Of a stretch of DNA of 64,000 nucleotides, positions 53,536 to 61,417 are shown piece after piece. The DNA is from JAJFJD01 sp965228695 (GTDB lineage Bacteria; Pseudomonadota; Alphaproteobacteria; UBA8366): NCBI GenBank assembly GCA_965228695.1, contig CBDDIB010000002.1:3038001-3102000 (forward strand). Reading direction: 5' to 3'. The position numbers and the translations under genes are program-made. Under the pieces are notes generated by a model. It was not told the DNA's origin, ran no database searches, and saw only the letters and a list, made by a program, of their open reading frames with translations. The first letter of the stretch is position 1; every line of letters starts with the position of its first letter.

Positions 53536-54402
53536 TTACAAACCGTATTTCTCTGCCATCGCCTCGAACTTCGGCAGCTCCAACAGTTCGTTCTGTTCCT
53601 GGAAGCTGTTCATGCGGTCCATATAGGCGGCGGTCGTCCCGGTTTCCTTGAGATTTTGGAGGAATCCCTCGGCCTGCCGGGCGAGGAACCGCGCCAACCC
53701 GCCCGCGAATATCACGACGCCATAGCCGAGGTCCTGCAGCTCTGAGGCCGACAGCAAGGGCGTTAGGCCGGTCTCCACCATGTTCGCGAGAACGGGTTTG
53801 TCGATGGCCTTCGGCACCGCGGTCAACTCTTCCACGGACCGGGGGCTTTCGAAGAAGATCACGTCTGCGCCGGCTTCCGCATAGGCGTGGGCGCGATCCA
53901 GGGCCTCGTCGAAACCGACGGCCGTGCGCGCATCGGTGCGGGCGATAATCAAGAAGTCCGCATCCTGACGGGTGTCGAGCGCCGCCTTGAGCTTGCCCAC
54001 CATCTCATCAGTCTCGATCAGGGATTTGCCCATGAAATGGCCGCAACGCTTCGGCATTTCCTGGTCCTCGATATGAATGGCGGCGACGCCGGCCCGCTCG
54101 TATTCGCGCACCGTGCGCACGACATTCAGAGCGTTGCCGTAGCCGGTGTCGGCATCGCAGATCAGCGGCAGGTCGGATGCGTCCGCGAGTTGCCCGGCGC
54201 GCTGCACCATCTCCGTCATCGTCGTCAGCCCGAGGTCGGGCATGGCCAGGGTCGAATGCGACACGCCCGCACCGGTCATATACATCGCCTCGAAACCCAT
54301 CTGTTTAATCAACTTCGCCATAAGCGGATCATAGGTTCCGGGACACATCAGAATGTCCTCCGCTTCGATGAGTTTGCGGAGTTTTTTCGTATGCTTCATC
54401 AT
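53536..54402 (-). CDS. Isocitrate lyase/PEP mutase superfamily C-C lyase, third paralogue (288 aa)
   Basis: Third lyase of this superfamily in the window. It has ILMCPGTYDPLMAKLI, DADTGYGNALNVV, IEDQ, the catalytic KRCG loop and ARTDARTAVGF. Two Met codons stand at 54402 and 54399; AAAGG lies 6-7 nt before the first. It is divergent from a LeuC/LeuD-like hydratase pair. In Eubacterium barkeri nicotinate fermentation an aconitase-family 2,3-dimethylmalate dehydratase and a lyase of this superfamily act in succession on 2,3-dimethylmaleate, the best-known precedent for this gene pair. Confidence 0.9.
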   Translation of the reverse strand: MMKHTKKLRKLIEAEDILMCPGTYDPLMAKLIKQMGFEAMYMTGAGVSHSTLAMPDLGLTTMTEMVQRAGQLADASDLPLICDADTGYGNALNVVRTVREYERAGVAAIHIEDQEMPKRCGHFMGKSLIETDEMVGKLKAALDTRQDADFLIIARTDARTAVGFDEALDRAHAYAEAGADVIFFESPRSVEELTAVPKAIDKPVLANMVETGLTPLLSASELQDLGYGVVIFAGGLARFLARQAEGFLQNLKETGTTAAYMDRMNSFQEQNELLELPKFEAMAEKYGL

Positions 54403-54515
54403 ATGCGACCTTTCAAATTCCCATGCCAACGTGTCTAACGCATGGTCGCACGCGGGGCGGGAAACTCGAAATTTGGCGGTCTGACCGTCAAGTGATTGGT
54501 TGAAGGAACGCGCTT

Positions 54516-55769
54516 ATGGCCATGACGATGGTGGAGAAAATCCTCGCGCGCGCGGCAAAGTTGGAGTCGGTGGCGCCGGGCGACCTGGTCACCGTCAACG
54601 TCGAAACCGCGGTGGTGATCGACCAGAACTTCATGCACAACCGCATGCGCGAACCGAAAGAAGTCTTCGATCCCGACAAAATCGTCATCATGCTGGACCA
54701 TATCGCGCCCGCCGACAGCCCCATGCGCGCGAGCATGCATAAGGCGGCGCGGCGTTTCGCCGAAAAGCATGGAATTACGAAATTCCACGACGTGAATCAT
54801 GGTCTGGGCATTTGTCACCAGCTCGTCGCCGATTTCGGATACGCGATTCCGGGAACGCTACTTGCCTGCGTCGACTCCCACACCTGCAGCGCCGGCGCCT
54901 TCAATTGTGCCGCGCGTGGTATCGGCCATCCGGAAATGAGCTATGTCTGCGCCACGGGTCGGACATGGTTCCCGGTGTGCGAGACGATCCGCTACGAGTT
55001 GACGGGCGAATTGGCGCCGCTCCTGAACGGCAAGGACATCATCCTGCAGATCGCCAACGATTACGGCGAACACGCCATGCACAACGTCGAGTTCGTCGGA
55101 GACGGCGTTACCAAGATGAGCATGAATGCCCGCCGCACACTGGCCACCATGTGTGCGGAGATCAGCGCCGAGTTCGCGGTGTTCGAGGCCGACGAGATTT
55201 GCCAGGCGCATGTCCGGGAGCGAAATCCAACCGTCGAGTTCGAACCGCAGTTCGCTGATCCTGACGCCGAATTCGCGGCGGAGCGTAGGATCGACCTCGG
55301 CACTATCGAGCCGTTGGTGGCCTATCCCGATACGGTCGTGGAAAACGCGCGCCCGGTCTCGGAAGCGGATCAGGCTCACATCGACCAGGCCTTTATCGGT
55401 TCCTGTGCCAATGGGACGCTCGACGATTTCGAAATCGCCGCTCGCGTCGTTGCTGGCAAGAAGGTTGCGTCGGGCACCCGCTTCATTGTTACGCCCGGAT
55501 CGCAGGCGATCTATTTGGAGGCTATCCGGCGCGGTTATGTCGAAACATTGATGGAAGCTGGCGCCATCGTGACGAATTCGACCTGCGGAGCGTGCTGTGG
55601 CTACAGCAATGGGATCCTGGCGCCCGGCGAGAAATGCGTCACCGCGTCGACCCGGAACTTCAAGGGCCGGATGGGTAGCCCTGAGGCTGAAATCTTTCTA
55701 GCGTCCCCGGCGACGGTCGCTGCAACCGCCATCCGCGGCACACTGACCGATCCGCGCGAATTGATGTAA
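54516..55769 (+). CDS. Aconitase/isopropylmalate isomerase-family hydratase, large subunit (417 aa)
   Basis: LeuC-like [4Fe-4S] hydro-lyase. Its cluster ligands are C297 in FIGSCANG and C357/C360 in NSTCGACC. Substrate-site motifs include DVNHGLGICHQ and CVDSHTCSAGAFN. The length matches the short, archaeal-like or dimethylmaleate hydratase-type large subunits rather than enterobacterial LeuC. GAAGGAA precedes the ATG at 54516. The small subunit is encoded 11 bp downstream. No leuA or leuB is nearby, so leucine synthesis is unlikely to be its main job; a 2,3-dimethylmalate or citramalate-type substrate fits the neighbouring lyase. Confidence 0.88.
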   Translation: MAMTMVEKILARAAKLESVAPGDLVTVNVETAVVIDQNFMHNRMREPKEVFDPDKIVIMLDHIAPADSPMRASMHKAARRFAEKHGITKFHDVNHGLGICHQLVADFGYAIPGTLLACVDSHTCSAGAFNCAARGIGHPEMSYVCATGRTWFPVCETIRYELTGELAPLLNGKDIILQIANDYGEHAMHNVEFVGDGVTKMSMNARRTLATMCAEISAEFAVFEADEICQAHVRERNPTVEFEPQFADPDAEFAAERRIDLGTIEPLVAYPDTVVENARPVSEADQAHIDQAFIGSCANGTLDDFEIAARVVAGKKVASGTRFIVTPGSQAIYLEAIRRGYVETLMEAGAIVTNSTCGACCGYSNGILAPGEKCVTASTRNFKGRMGSPEAEIFLASPATVAATAIRGTLTDPRELM

Positions 55770-55780
55770 GGGAATCCGAT

Positions 55781-56293
55781 ATGCGCATCAACGGCAAGAC
55801 ATGGAAGTTCGGCGATCATATCAACACCGACCTTATTCTTCCGGGCCCGGTCATGTTGTTGCCATTCGACGAGCAACCGAAATACGCGTTTCAGGCCAAT
55901 CGCCCCGGCTGGGTCGACGAGGTTTCGCAAGGCGACGTGATAATCGGCGGGCATAATTTCGGGACCGGCTCGGGCCGGCCGGCCGCGCGCTCGCTCAAGG
56001 AACTCGGGATCACCTGCATCATTGCCGAATCGATCAATGGCCTGTTCTTCCGGAACTGCGCGAATTACGGGGTGTTCGCGCTGGAGTGCCCAGGAATCTC
56101 CGAGCTTATCGAAGAAGGCGACGAGATCGAGGTCGAATTCGGCCAGTTCACGGTCCGCAACAAGCGCACCGGAGAGGTTCTGCAAGGAAAACGGTTTCCC
56201 GCGGTGATCATGGAGGTCATGGAGGCCGGCGGCATCTATCCGATGATGGAACAGAAGGGCTTGCTCGCGGAACCCAACCCGGAAACCGCATAG
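55781..56293 (+). CDS. Aconitase/isopropylmalate isomerase-family hydratase, small subunit (170 aa)
   Basis: LeuD-like swivelling subunit. It starts WKFGDHINTDLILPG with the conserved DHINTD segment, has the substrate-binding GTGSGRPAARSLKELGI loop and ends in KGLLAEPNPE. The length is right for LeuD/DmdB of the two-subunit type. AGGGAA precedes the ATG. Joined with the large subunit to make a heterodimeric hydratase. Confidence 0.9.
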   Translation: MRINGKTWKFGDHINTDLILPGPVMLLPFDEQPKYAFQANRPGWVDEVSQGDVIIGGHNFGTGSGRPAARSLKELGITCIIAESINGLFFRNCANYGVFALECPGISELIEEGDEIEVEFGQFTVRNKRTGEVLQGKRFPAVIMEVMEAGGIYPMMEQKGLLAEPNPETA

Positions 56294-57001
56294 ACAATGC
56301 GCCTCTCAATGTCGGTTACTTCGCCGTTGTTATCACCGAATCCACGAGACTTGTCCCCGCCGGTGGGTATCGCTGCCGGCCCGCGCTGCCTGAGAGCGCG
56401 CAATTTCGGCTTAGTTTCTCTCTTAGCGGTATTACCGATGCTTCGTTGCCCGCGATGGGCGAATCAGGGTCTTAAGATTGGTGCTGGTCCGGGCGTACAC
56501 CTGCATCGCGACCGATGTTCAAGGGCGTCGGGTGGGGGCGAAGGGCCGGCGCTAAGAAGAACGATAAAATTGGGAGCGCCTGAGTCCGTTCAGCGCATCT
56601 TCCTTTAAATCTCCGATCGATCCCCGTGCCTGGGCGCGTCAAGCCCCGGTACGGGGTTTTTCCAAAACAACTGACCAACTATCAATCAGCAGTTTGCGCG
56701 TCCGGACACCGTTGAATCCGGCCGGTGGCAATTCGCGTTCCAAAACCTCGGCGGCTTGAACCGATATTCACGAGTGTAAATTTGTGTGCGGCGTGCAGAA
56801 GGTTTCCGCTTCTACGCGAAATCCAGAGATTCCGGCGGACACACAAAACTTCCGGGTTCGACCCTGAGCGGGCGTGGCGGCATTCGAATTGGTGTGGGGC
56901 GAGCCGTTGGGATACAGTCCCGCGGCGGGACAGAGGGATTCACACCTATTTAACAGATCAGTTTCCAATCCTCATTGGCGCAAAACTAGAAAAGGCGACT
57001 G
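56294..57001. other. 708 bp without a convincing gene
   Basis: The gap between the LeuD-like and TauE/SafE genes. I see no supported reading frame on either strand, no tRNA and no repeat of the families found elsewhere. Open frames that cross it lack ribosome sites and family similarity. The stretch may hold promoter elements for the TauE/SafE gene, whose ATG is preceded by AAAAGG. Confidence 0.5.
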
Positions 57002-57766
57002 ATGTCGAGTGCGGACGCAATCGCTGGACTGGACCCGACTATACTGGCCGCCGTCGCGTTGGTACTGCTGCTGGCTGGGACGGCAAAGGGCTTTCTTGGT
57101 CTCGGCATTACATTCGTCGCCGCGCCGATGTTGACGCTGTTTGTCAGCGTTCCAGAAATGGTGACACTGCTTGCGGTACCAATCCTGCTATCGAACATCT
57201 GGCAAGCGTTCGCCGGCGGCCACGTGCGCGAATCCTGGCGACGGATGTGGCGGTTGATCCTGTGTCTCGGTGTTGGCACCGCAATTGGAACACGGCTGTT
57301 GTTCGGCATCGACGGCGACATTCTGTTTGCAGTCCTTGGCGCGTTTGTCGCGGCCCTGGCGATCATGGGGCTGACGGGCTTCAACATGCGCATTCCGGGT
57401 CGTTGGGAAGGCGTCGCCGGACCCGTCTTTGGGTTTGCCGCCGGGATCGTCGGCGGCATGACGACAATGTTCGGGCCCATCGTCACTGCCTACGTCGCCC
57501 ATCTCGATCTCGACAAGGACCGATTGGTGGCGGCGACTGCATTGATCTTCGTCGCAAGCGGCGGTTTTCTGGTCGGCGCCCTGGCAATGCAAGGCACGAT
57601 GACGGAGCACGCGTTCGTCGCGTCGTCGCTCGCCACCGTTCCGGTGCTCGCCGGCACGGTCCTCGGAGACCGGCTGCGCCGCCGCAGCGGCGAAACGATG
57701 TTTACCAAAATACTGCTAGTCTTTTTGCTGTTGCTTGGGCTCAACATGTTGCGCCGGGCTTTCTGA
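57002..57766 (+). CDS. TauE/SafE-family inner-membrane transporter, second copy (254 aa)
   Basis: Eight-helix anion permease. The two halves are visible: AGTAKGFLGLGITFVAAP in the first and GFAAGIVGGMTTMFGP in the second, both characteristic of the family. The C-terminus RRAF ends the last helix. AAAAGG lies before the ATG at 57002. It is followed by a fragment of an oxidoreductase on the other strand. The anion is unknown; the nearby phosphosulfolactate synthase-like gene leaves a C3-sulfonate or sulfite possible. Confidence 0.88.
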   Translation: MSSADAIAGLDPTILAAVALVLLLAGTAKGFLGLGITFVAAPMLTLFVSVPEMVTLLAVPILLSNIWQAFAGGHVRESWRRMWRLILCLGVGTAIGTRLLFGIDGDILFAVLGAFVAALAIMGLTGFNMRIPGRWEGVAGPVFGFAAGIVGGMTTMFGPIVTAYVAHLDLDKDRLVAATALIFVASGGFLVGALAMQGTMTEHAFVASSLATVPVLAGTVLGDRLRRRSGETMFTKILLVFLLLLGLNMLRRAF

Positions 57767-57836
57767 GCCGGTGCCGCTGCCCTCGCAATGCGGCAAACCC
57801 GGCCGGGCTTGCGCCGACAATGATAACGTCCGGCAT
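57741..57836 (-). pseudogene. Remnant of an FAD-dependent oxidoreductase gene (N-terminal fragment)
   Basis: On the reverse strand, an ATG at 57836 opens MPDVIIVGASPAGFAAL, the typical first strand and FAD-binding turn of a monooxygenase or disulfide-oxidoreductase-like flavoprotein, but the frame stops after 31 codons and its tail lies inside the end of the TauE/SafE gene. The rest of such an enzyme (several hundred residues) is missing. The 240 bp beyond it, up to 58079, carry no gene I can support. Confidence 0.5.
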
Positions 57837-58079
57837 GGACGAGACTCCTAGCTTTCGCTCGGTGTCGTTATGAGCGAGCGGTCGATTGCCACACGGAAAT
57901 CGATATAGCCGAGGGATTGCGGCTTCGGGCCGGACTGGCTCACCAAATTGTCCGCATCGGCCATAGCGGCGGACGTGGTTGCCGCAATCCCGCGGCAATG
58001 ATCCCATTGCGCAGATTCGCCGCGCCTCGATCTTCGCGCTATCGTGTTCTAGGGTTCACACACCCGGAAGGACAAGGCG

Positions 58080-59210
58080 ATGCCACGGACTTACGAGACC
58101 GTCGATGCCGATGGACATATCCTCGAGCCGCTTTCTCTTTGGGATGACTACCTTGATCCCGCGTTTCGCGAACGCCAGCCGCAGTTCGTCATCGACGACA
58201 ACGGCAAGGAGCGGATTTCCGTCGAAGGCAAGCTGTTGGGAAATCCTAGGGGCATCGGCAGCCTTGGTTCCATCGGCGTTCGACAAGGCACCGTCGAACT
58301 CGGCAAACTGAAATACAACGAGGGACGTAAGGGCGGGTTCGATCCACACGCGCGGATCGTCGACATGGACGCAGACGGGATCGACGCCGCATTCCTCTAT
58401 CCAAGCCTCGGTCTGTTTACCGGCGCCGTCGAGGCCCCCGATCTCTCCGCCGCGATGTGTCGGGCTTATAACCGGTGGTTGGTGGATTACTGCAAGCCTT
58501 ATTCCGACAGGCTCTTCGGCGTCGCTATGCTGCCAATGCAGTCGGTCGAGCTGGCAATGGACGAGATGCGCTTCGCCCGCGAAACGCTCGGGATGCGCGG
58601 TGGGTTTTTGCGGCCGAACCCATATCACGGCAAGAAAATGTTAAGCGACCCGATGTACGAGCCGTTTTGGCAGTTGGCCGAAGATCTCGAGTTCTCCATT
58701 GGTTTCCACGAAGGCTCGTCCAACGGTGCCATGCCGACCGTGGGTGTCGATCGTTTCGAAGACGATCGTGCCGCTCGGCATATGATCTCCCATACCATGG
58801 AGATGATGCTGGCGGCGTTGAGCGTGATCTGGGGTGGCGTGGTGGATCGGCATCCCAATCTGCGCGTCGGCTTCCTGGAATCCGGCGGCGGCTGGATCGC
58901 GCCTTGGCTTGACCGCATGGACCGGCACTTCGACGACAAGGGGTTTAGCGAGACCGCGCCGAGCATGCGGCCGAGCGAGCTGTTCGAGCGGAATTGCTGG
59001 ATCTCTTTCGAGCCGGTGGAGAATAGCATCGCCGTGCTGGCCGATTACATTGGTCCACATAAGATAATGTGGGCGACCGACTACCCGCATCAGGACGGTT
59101 TCTTTCCCGGCGCGCCAAAGATGATGCGGGATCGGCTGGGACCCTTGTCCGCCGACGCGGCGCATCAGGTGATGGCTGGTGGTGCACTCGGCTTTTACGG
59201 CATGAACTGA
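58080..59210 (+). CDS. Amidohydrolase-family metal hydrolase/decarboxylase (376 aa)
   Basis: Amidohydrolase_2-type TIM barrel of the ACMSD/gamma-resorcylate decarboxylase branch. The first metal motif is degenerate, DADGHILEP, with Asp-Gly-His in place of HxH. Later conserved residues are the His of IGFHEG, the His-rich HMISHTME stretch and the Asp of WATDYPHQDG. AAGGACAAGG lies before the ATG at 58080. A related amidohydrolase lies at 60249-61322, with an alpha/beta hydrolase between. Substrate unknown; decarboxylation or hydrolysis of a ring-cleavage product is plausible. Confidence 0.88.
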   Translation: MPRTYETVDADGHILEPLSLWDDYLDPAFRERQPQFVIDDNGKERISVEGKLLGNPRGIGSLGSIGVRQGTVELGKLKYNEGRKGGFDPHARIVDMDADGIDAAFLYPSLGLFTGAVEAPDLSAAMCRAYNRWLVDYCKPYSDRLFGVAMLPMQSVELAMDEMRFARETLGMRGGFLRPNPYHGKKMLSDPMYEPFWQLAEDLEFSIGFHEGSSNGAMPTVGVDRFEDDRAARHMISHTMEMMLAALSVIWGGVVDRHPNLRVGFLESGGGWIAPWLDRMDRHFDDKGFSETAPSMRPSELFERNCWISFEPVENSIAVLADYIGPHKIMWATDYPHQDGFFPGAPKMMRDRLGPLSADAAHQVMAGGALGFYGMN

Positions 59211-59450
59211 TCCGTAGGTTTCGCCCTCAGGACATCCCGATTTACTGCTGCCAAAAAATCAATTCACGTACCGGTTGGTGGTAAGAACCGATCGGTTTCG
59301 ATCGATTGTCTCGCGCGCCGTCGGCGTCGAGCGGGCCGGGCGCCTTGACCCACCGGGGTAATCGGGCGGTAAAATCGATTTGAGCTTCTCGGCGCGCGAC
59401 CCATTCGGGCCGTGTCCGCGCACCACCCGATATGCAGGAAGGAGATACCC

Positions 59451-60200
59451 ATGCCGTTCTACAAGAAGGGCGACGTCCGAATTTGTTACGAAGAGGTCGG
59501 TAGCGGCTTTCCGCTGCTGGTCACCCCGGGTGGCGGCCTCAACTCCCGCATGAGCAACTGGCCGACCGCGGTGATCAATGCGATGGACGAATTCAAGGAC
59601 GATTTCCGCTGCATTACGATGGACCAGCGCAACGCCAATGGCGGCGAAAGCACCGGGCCGCTGCCGGTCGATGACCCGTGGGGCGGCTTCGCCGATGATC
59701 AGCTTGGGCTGATGGACCACCTGGGCATCCGCGAATTCGCCTTTATGGGCTACTGCATCGGCGGCTGTTTTGCGGGCAAGCTCATCGAGCGCGCGCCCGA
59801 GCGGGTCGTCGCCGCCGTGTTCTGCCAGACGGTCGGGCACTTGCCGGATGATCCCGACGTCATGTACCGGTCCGGCCAGGAAATTTGGGCGCCGGAGCTG
59901 TTGGAGGGGCGACCCGACCTGGACCAGGACACGATCGACAAATATCTGCACAACCTCTATCGCGTGAACCCCGACTTCCTCTACAGCGTGTCGCGCGACC
60001 TGATCCGTAATTGTGCGACGCCGATTCTCGTGCTGCCCGACGACATTCCGGCACACCCGCTTCAAACTTCGATTGATGTTGCCTCGTTGGCGCCGAACGC
60101 GGAAATCACGGTGTTTCCCTGGAAGGAGCCGCCCGAGCTCAAGGCGCGCACGATCGACCGGGTGCGCAAATTTATCCAGACGCATTGCGACGGGCGGTGA
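59451..60200 (+). CDS. Alpha/beta-fold hydrolase-like protein with Cys at the nucleophile elbow (249 aa)
   Basis: The fold is recognisable from LVTPGGGLNSRMSNW, the strand CITMDQRNANGG and the elbow FMGYCIGGCF. The nucleophile position is Cys (C102), not Ser, and where the catalytic His is usually found near the C-terminus the sequence reads VFPWKEPPE, with no His; PDDIPAHPL nearby may hold alternative residues. A perfect AAGGAGA site 6 nt before the ATG at 59451 fixes the start. It lies between two amidohydrolase genes, so probably acts in the same pathway. Dienelactone hydrolase also uses Cys at this site but differs elsewhere. Confidence 0.85.
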   Translation: MPFYKKGDVRICYEEVGSGFPLLVTPGGGLNSRMSNWPTAVINAMDEFKDDFRCITMDQRNANGGESTGPLPVDDPWGGFADDQLGLMDHLGIREFAFMGYCIGGCFAGKLIERAPERVVAAVFCQTVGHLPDDPDVMYRSGQEIWAPELLEGRPDLDQDTIDKYLHNLYRVNPDFLYSVSRDLIRNCATPILVLPDDIPAHPLQTSIDVASLAPNAEITVFPWKEPPELKARTIDRVRKFIQTHCDGR

Positions 60201-60248
60201 GGTCGGTGAACCAACCCCAATTTTTACGGCAATTGAGGGATATGACAA

Positions 60249-61322
60249 ATGGGTAAGGGACCGACGGGATTTGGTTTCGTAGAGTGCGGGTTTGGTCGTG
60301 CCCCGGCCGAACGGGGACAGTCGACCGGGTCCGCACCGCACAGCCATGGCCGCCGCCGGGAGGTCGTCGTCAACGGTAACCGGGTCAAAACCGTGGACGT
60401 GCATGCCCATTGCGTGGTGCCGAGAGCGCTCGCCGTCCTCTCCAAGCAGCACGGCAACGACGAACTATTGATGGCCGATACCAGCACGCGGATCGCCGCG
60501 ATGGACGAGCAGGGGATCGATGTCGCGGCGCTCAGCATCAACCCGTACTGGTACCACGCCGATCGGGACGCCGCCGCCGAATTGATCGAGATACAGAACA
60601 CCGCCCTGGTCGAGATTTGCGCCGCCACGCCGGATCGGTTCGTGGCCTTCGCCACCGCCGCCCTGCAGCATCCCGATCTTGCGGTCGAGCAGATCAGACA
60701 TGCGGTCAAGACGCATGGATTTCGCGGCGTGAGCGTCGGCTGTTCCATCGAGGGAGAGGAACTCGCCGATCCGAGATTCCATCCCATTTGGGCCGCGTGC
60801 GAGGAACTCGATCTCCTGATTTTCATGCACCCGCAGGGCACGCAGGAATTCCACCCGAGCGGGCGCTTGTCCGGCAGCGGCCTGTTGACGAATACCATCG
60901 GCAACCCGTTGGAGACGACCATCGCGCTATCGCATCTCATCTTCGAAGGGACGCTGGACCGCTTTCCCGGCCTCAAGATTTGCGCCGCGCATGGCGGCGG
61001 TTACCTGCCGTCCTACGCCAATCGGTCCGACGCGGTGTGCCGCACCTTTCCGGATCGCGTGGGGCCGTTGCCCAAGAAGGCACCGACGGCCTATTTGAAG
61101 GACGGACAGCTTTATTTCGATTCCATCGTTTTCACGCCCGAAGCCCTACGCCATCTCATCGCCGAAACGGGACCGGACCGGATCATGGTGGGAACCGACT
61201 ATCCGTTCGGATGGACGAGCACCGAAGTCGATTTGGTCCTGAACACGCCCGACCTGACCGACGACGAGCGGATCGCGATTCTGGGCGGCACAGCCGCCGG
61301 GCTGCTCGGCATCGACGGGTGA
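60249..61322 (+). CDS. Amidohydrolase-family protein, ACMSD-like (357 aa)
   Basis: Metal-dependent decarboxylase or hydrolase. It keeps the HxH motif in TVDVHAHCV, the His residues of LIFMHPQG and KICAAHGGGYLPSY, and the Asp of MVGTDYPFGW, all as in 2-amino-3-carboxymuconate semialdehyde decarboxylase and relatives. The N-terminus carries about 45 residues before the barrel that are not conserved, but the ATG at 60249 has GAGGGA upstream and I see no better start. It is 48 bp after the alpha/beta hydrolase gene and likely in the same transcript. Confidence 0.9.
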   Translation: MGKGPTGFGFVECGFGRAPAERGQSTGSAPHSHGRRREVVVNGNRVKTVDVHAHCVVPRALAVLSKQHGNDELLMADTSTRIAAMDEQGIDVAALSINPYWYHADRDAAAELIEIQNTALVEICAATPDRFVAFATAALQHPDLAVEQIRHAVKTHGFRGVSVGCSIEGEELADPRFHPIWAACEELDLLIFMHPQGTQEFHPSGRLSGSGLLTNTIGNPLETTIALSHLIFEGTLDRFPGLKICAAHGGGYLPSYANRSDAVCRTFPDRVGPLPKKAPTAYLKDGQLYFDSIVFTPEALRHLIAETGPDRIMVGTDYPFGWTSTEVDLVLNTPDLTDDERIAILGGTAAGLLGIDG

Positions 61323-61417
61323 GCTGCCCGCTGTAACCGGCCTGGATTCGTATTAGCGTCTGCGGCTGTCGCTGAGTCGCAAGCCATTTTCACCGCGATC
61401 ATCGGCCCGCGCCGTTC

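Noticed and set aside
54516..56293. LeuC/LeuD of leucine biosynthesis
   Set aside because: Not excluded, but no leuA or leuB is present and the divergent lyase gene suits a catabolic hydratase better.
56725..57873. 382-codon forward frame across the gap and the TauE/SafE gene
   Set aside because: It is out of frame with the recognisable transporter and starts in the non-coding gap without a ribosome site.
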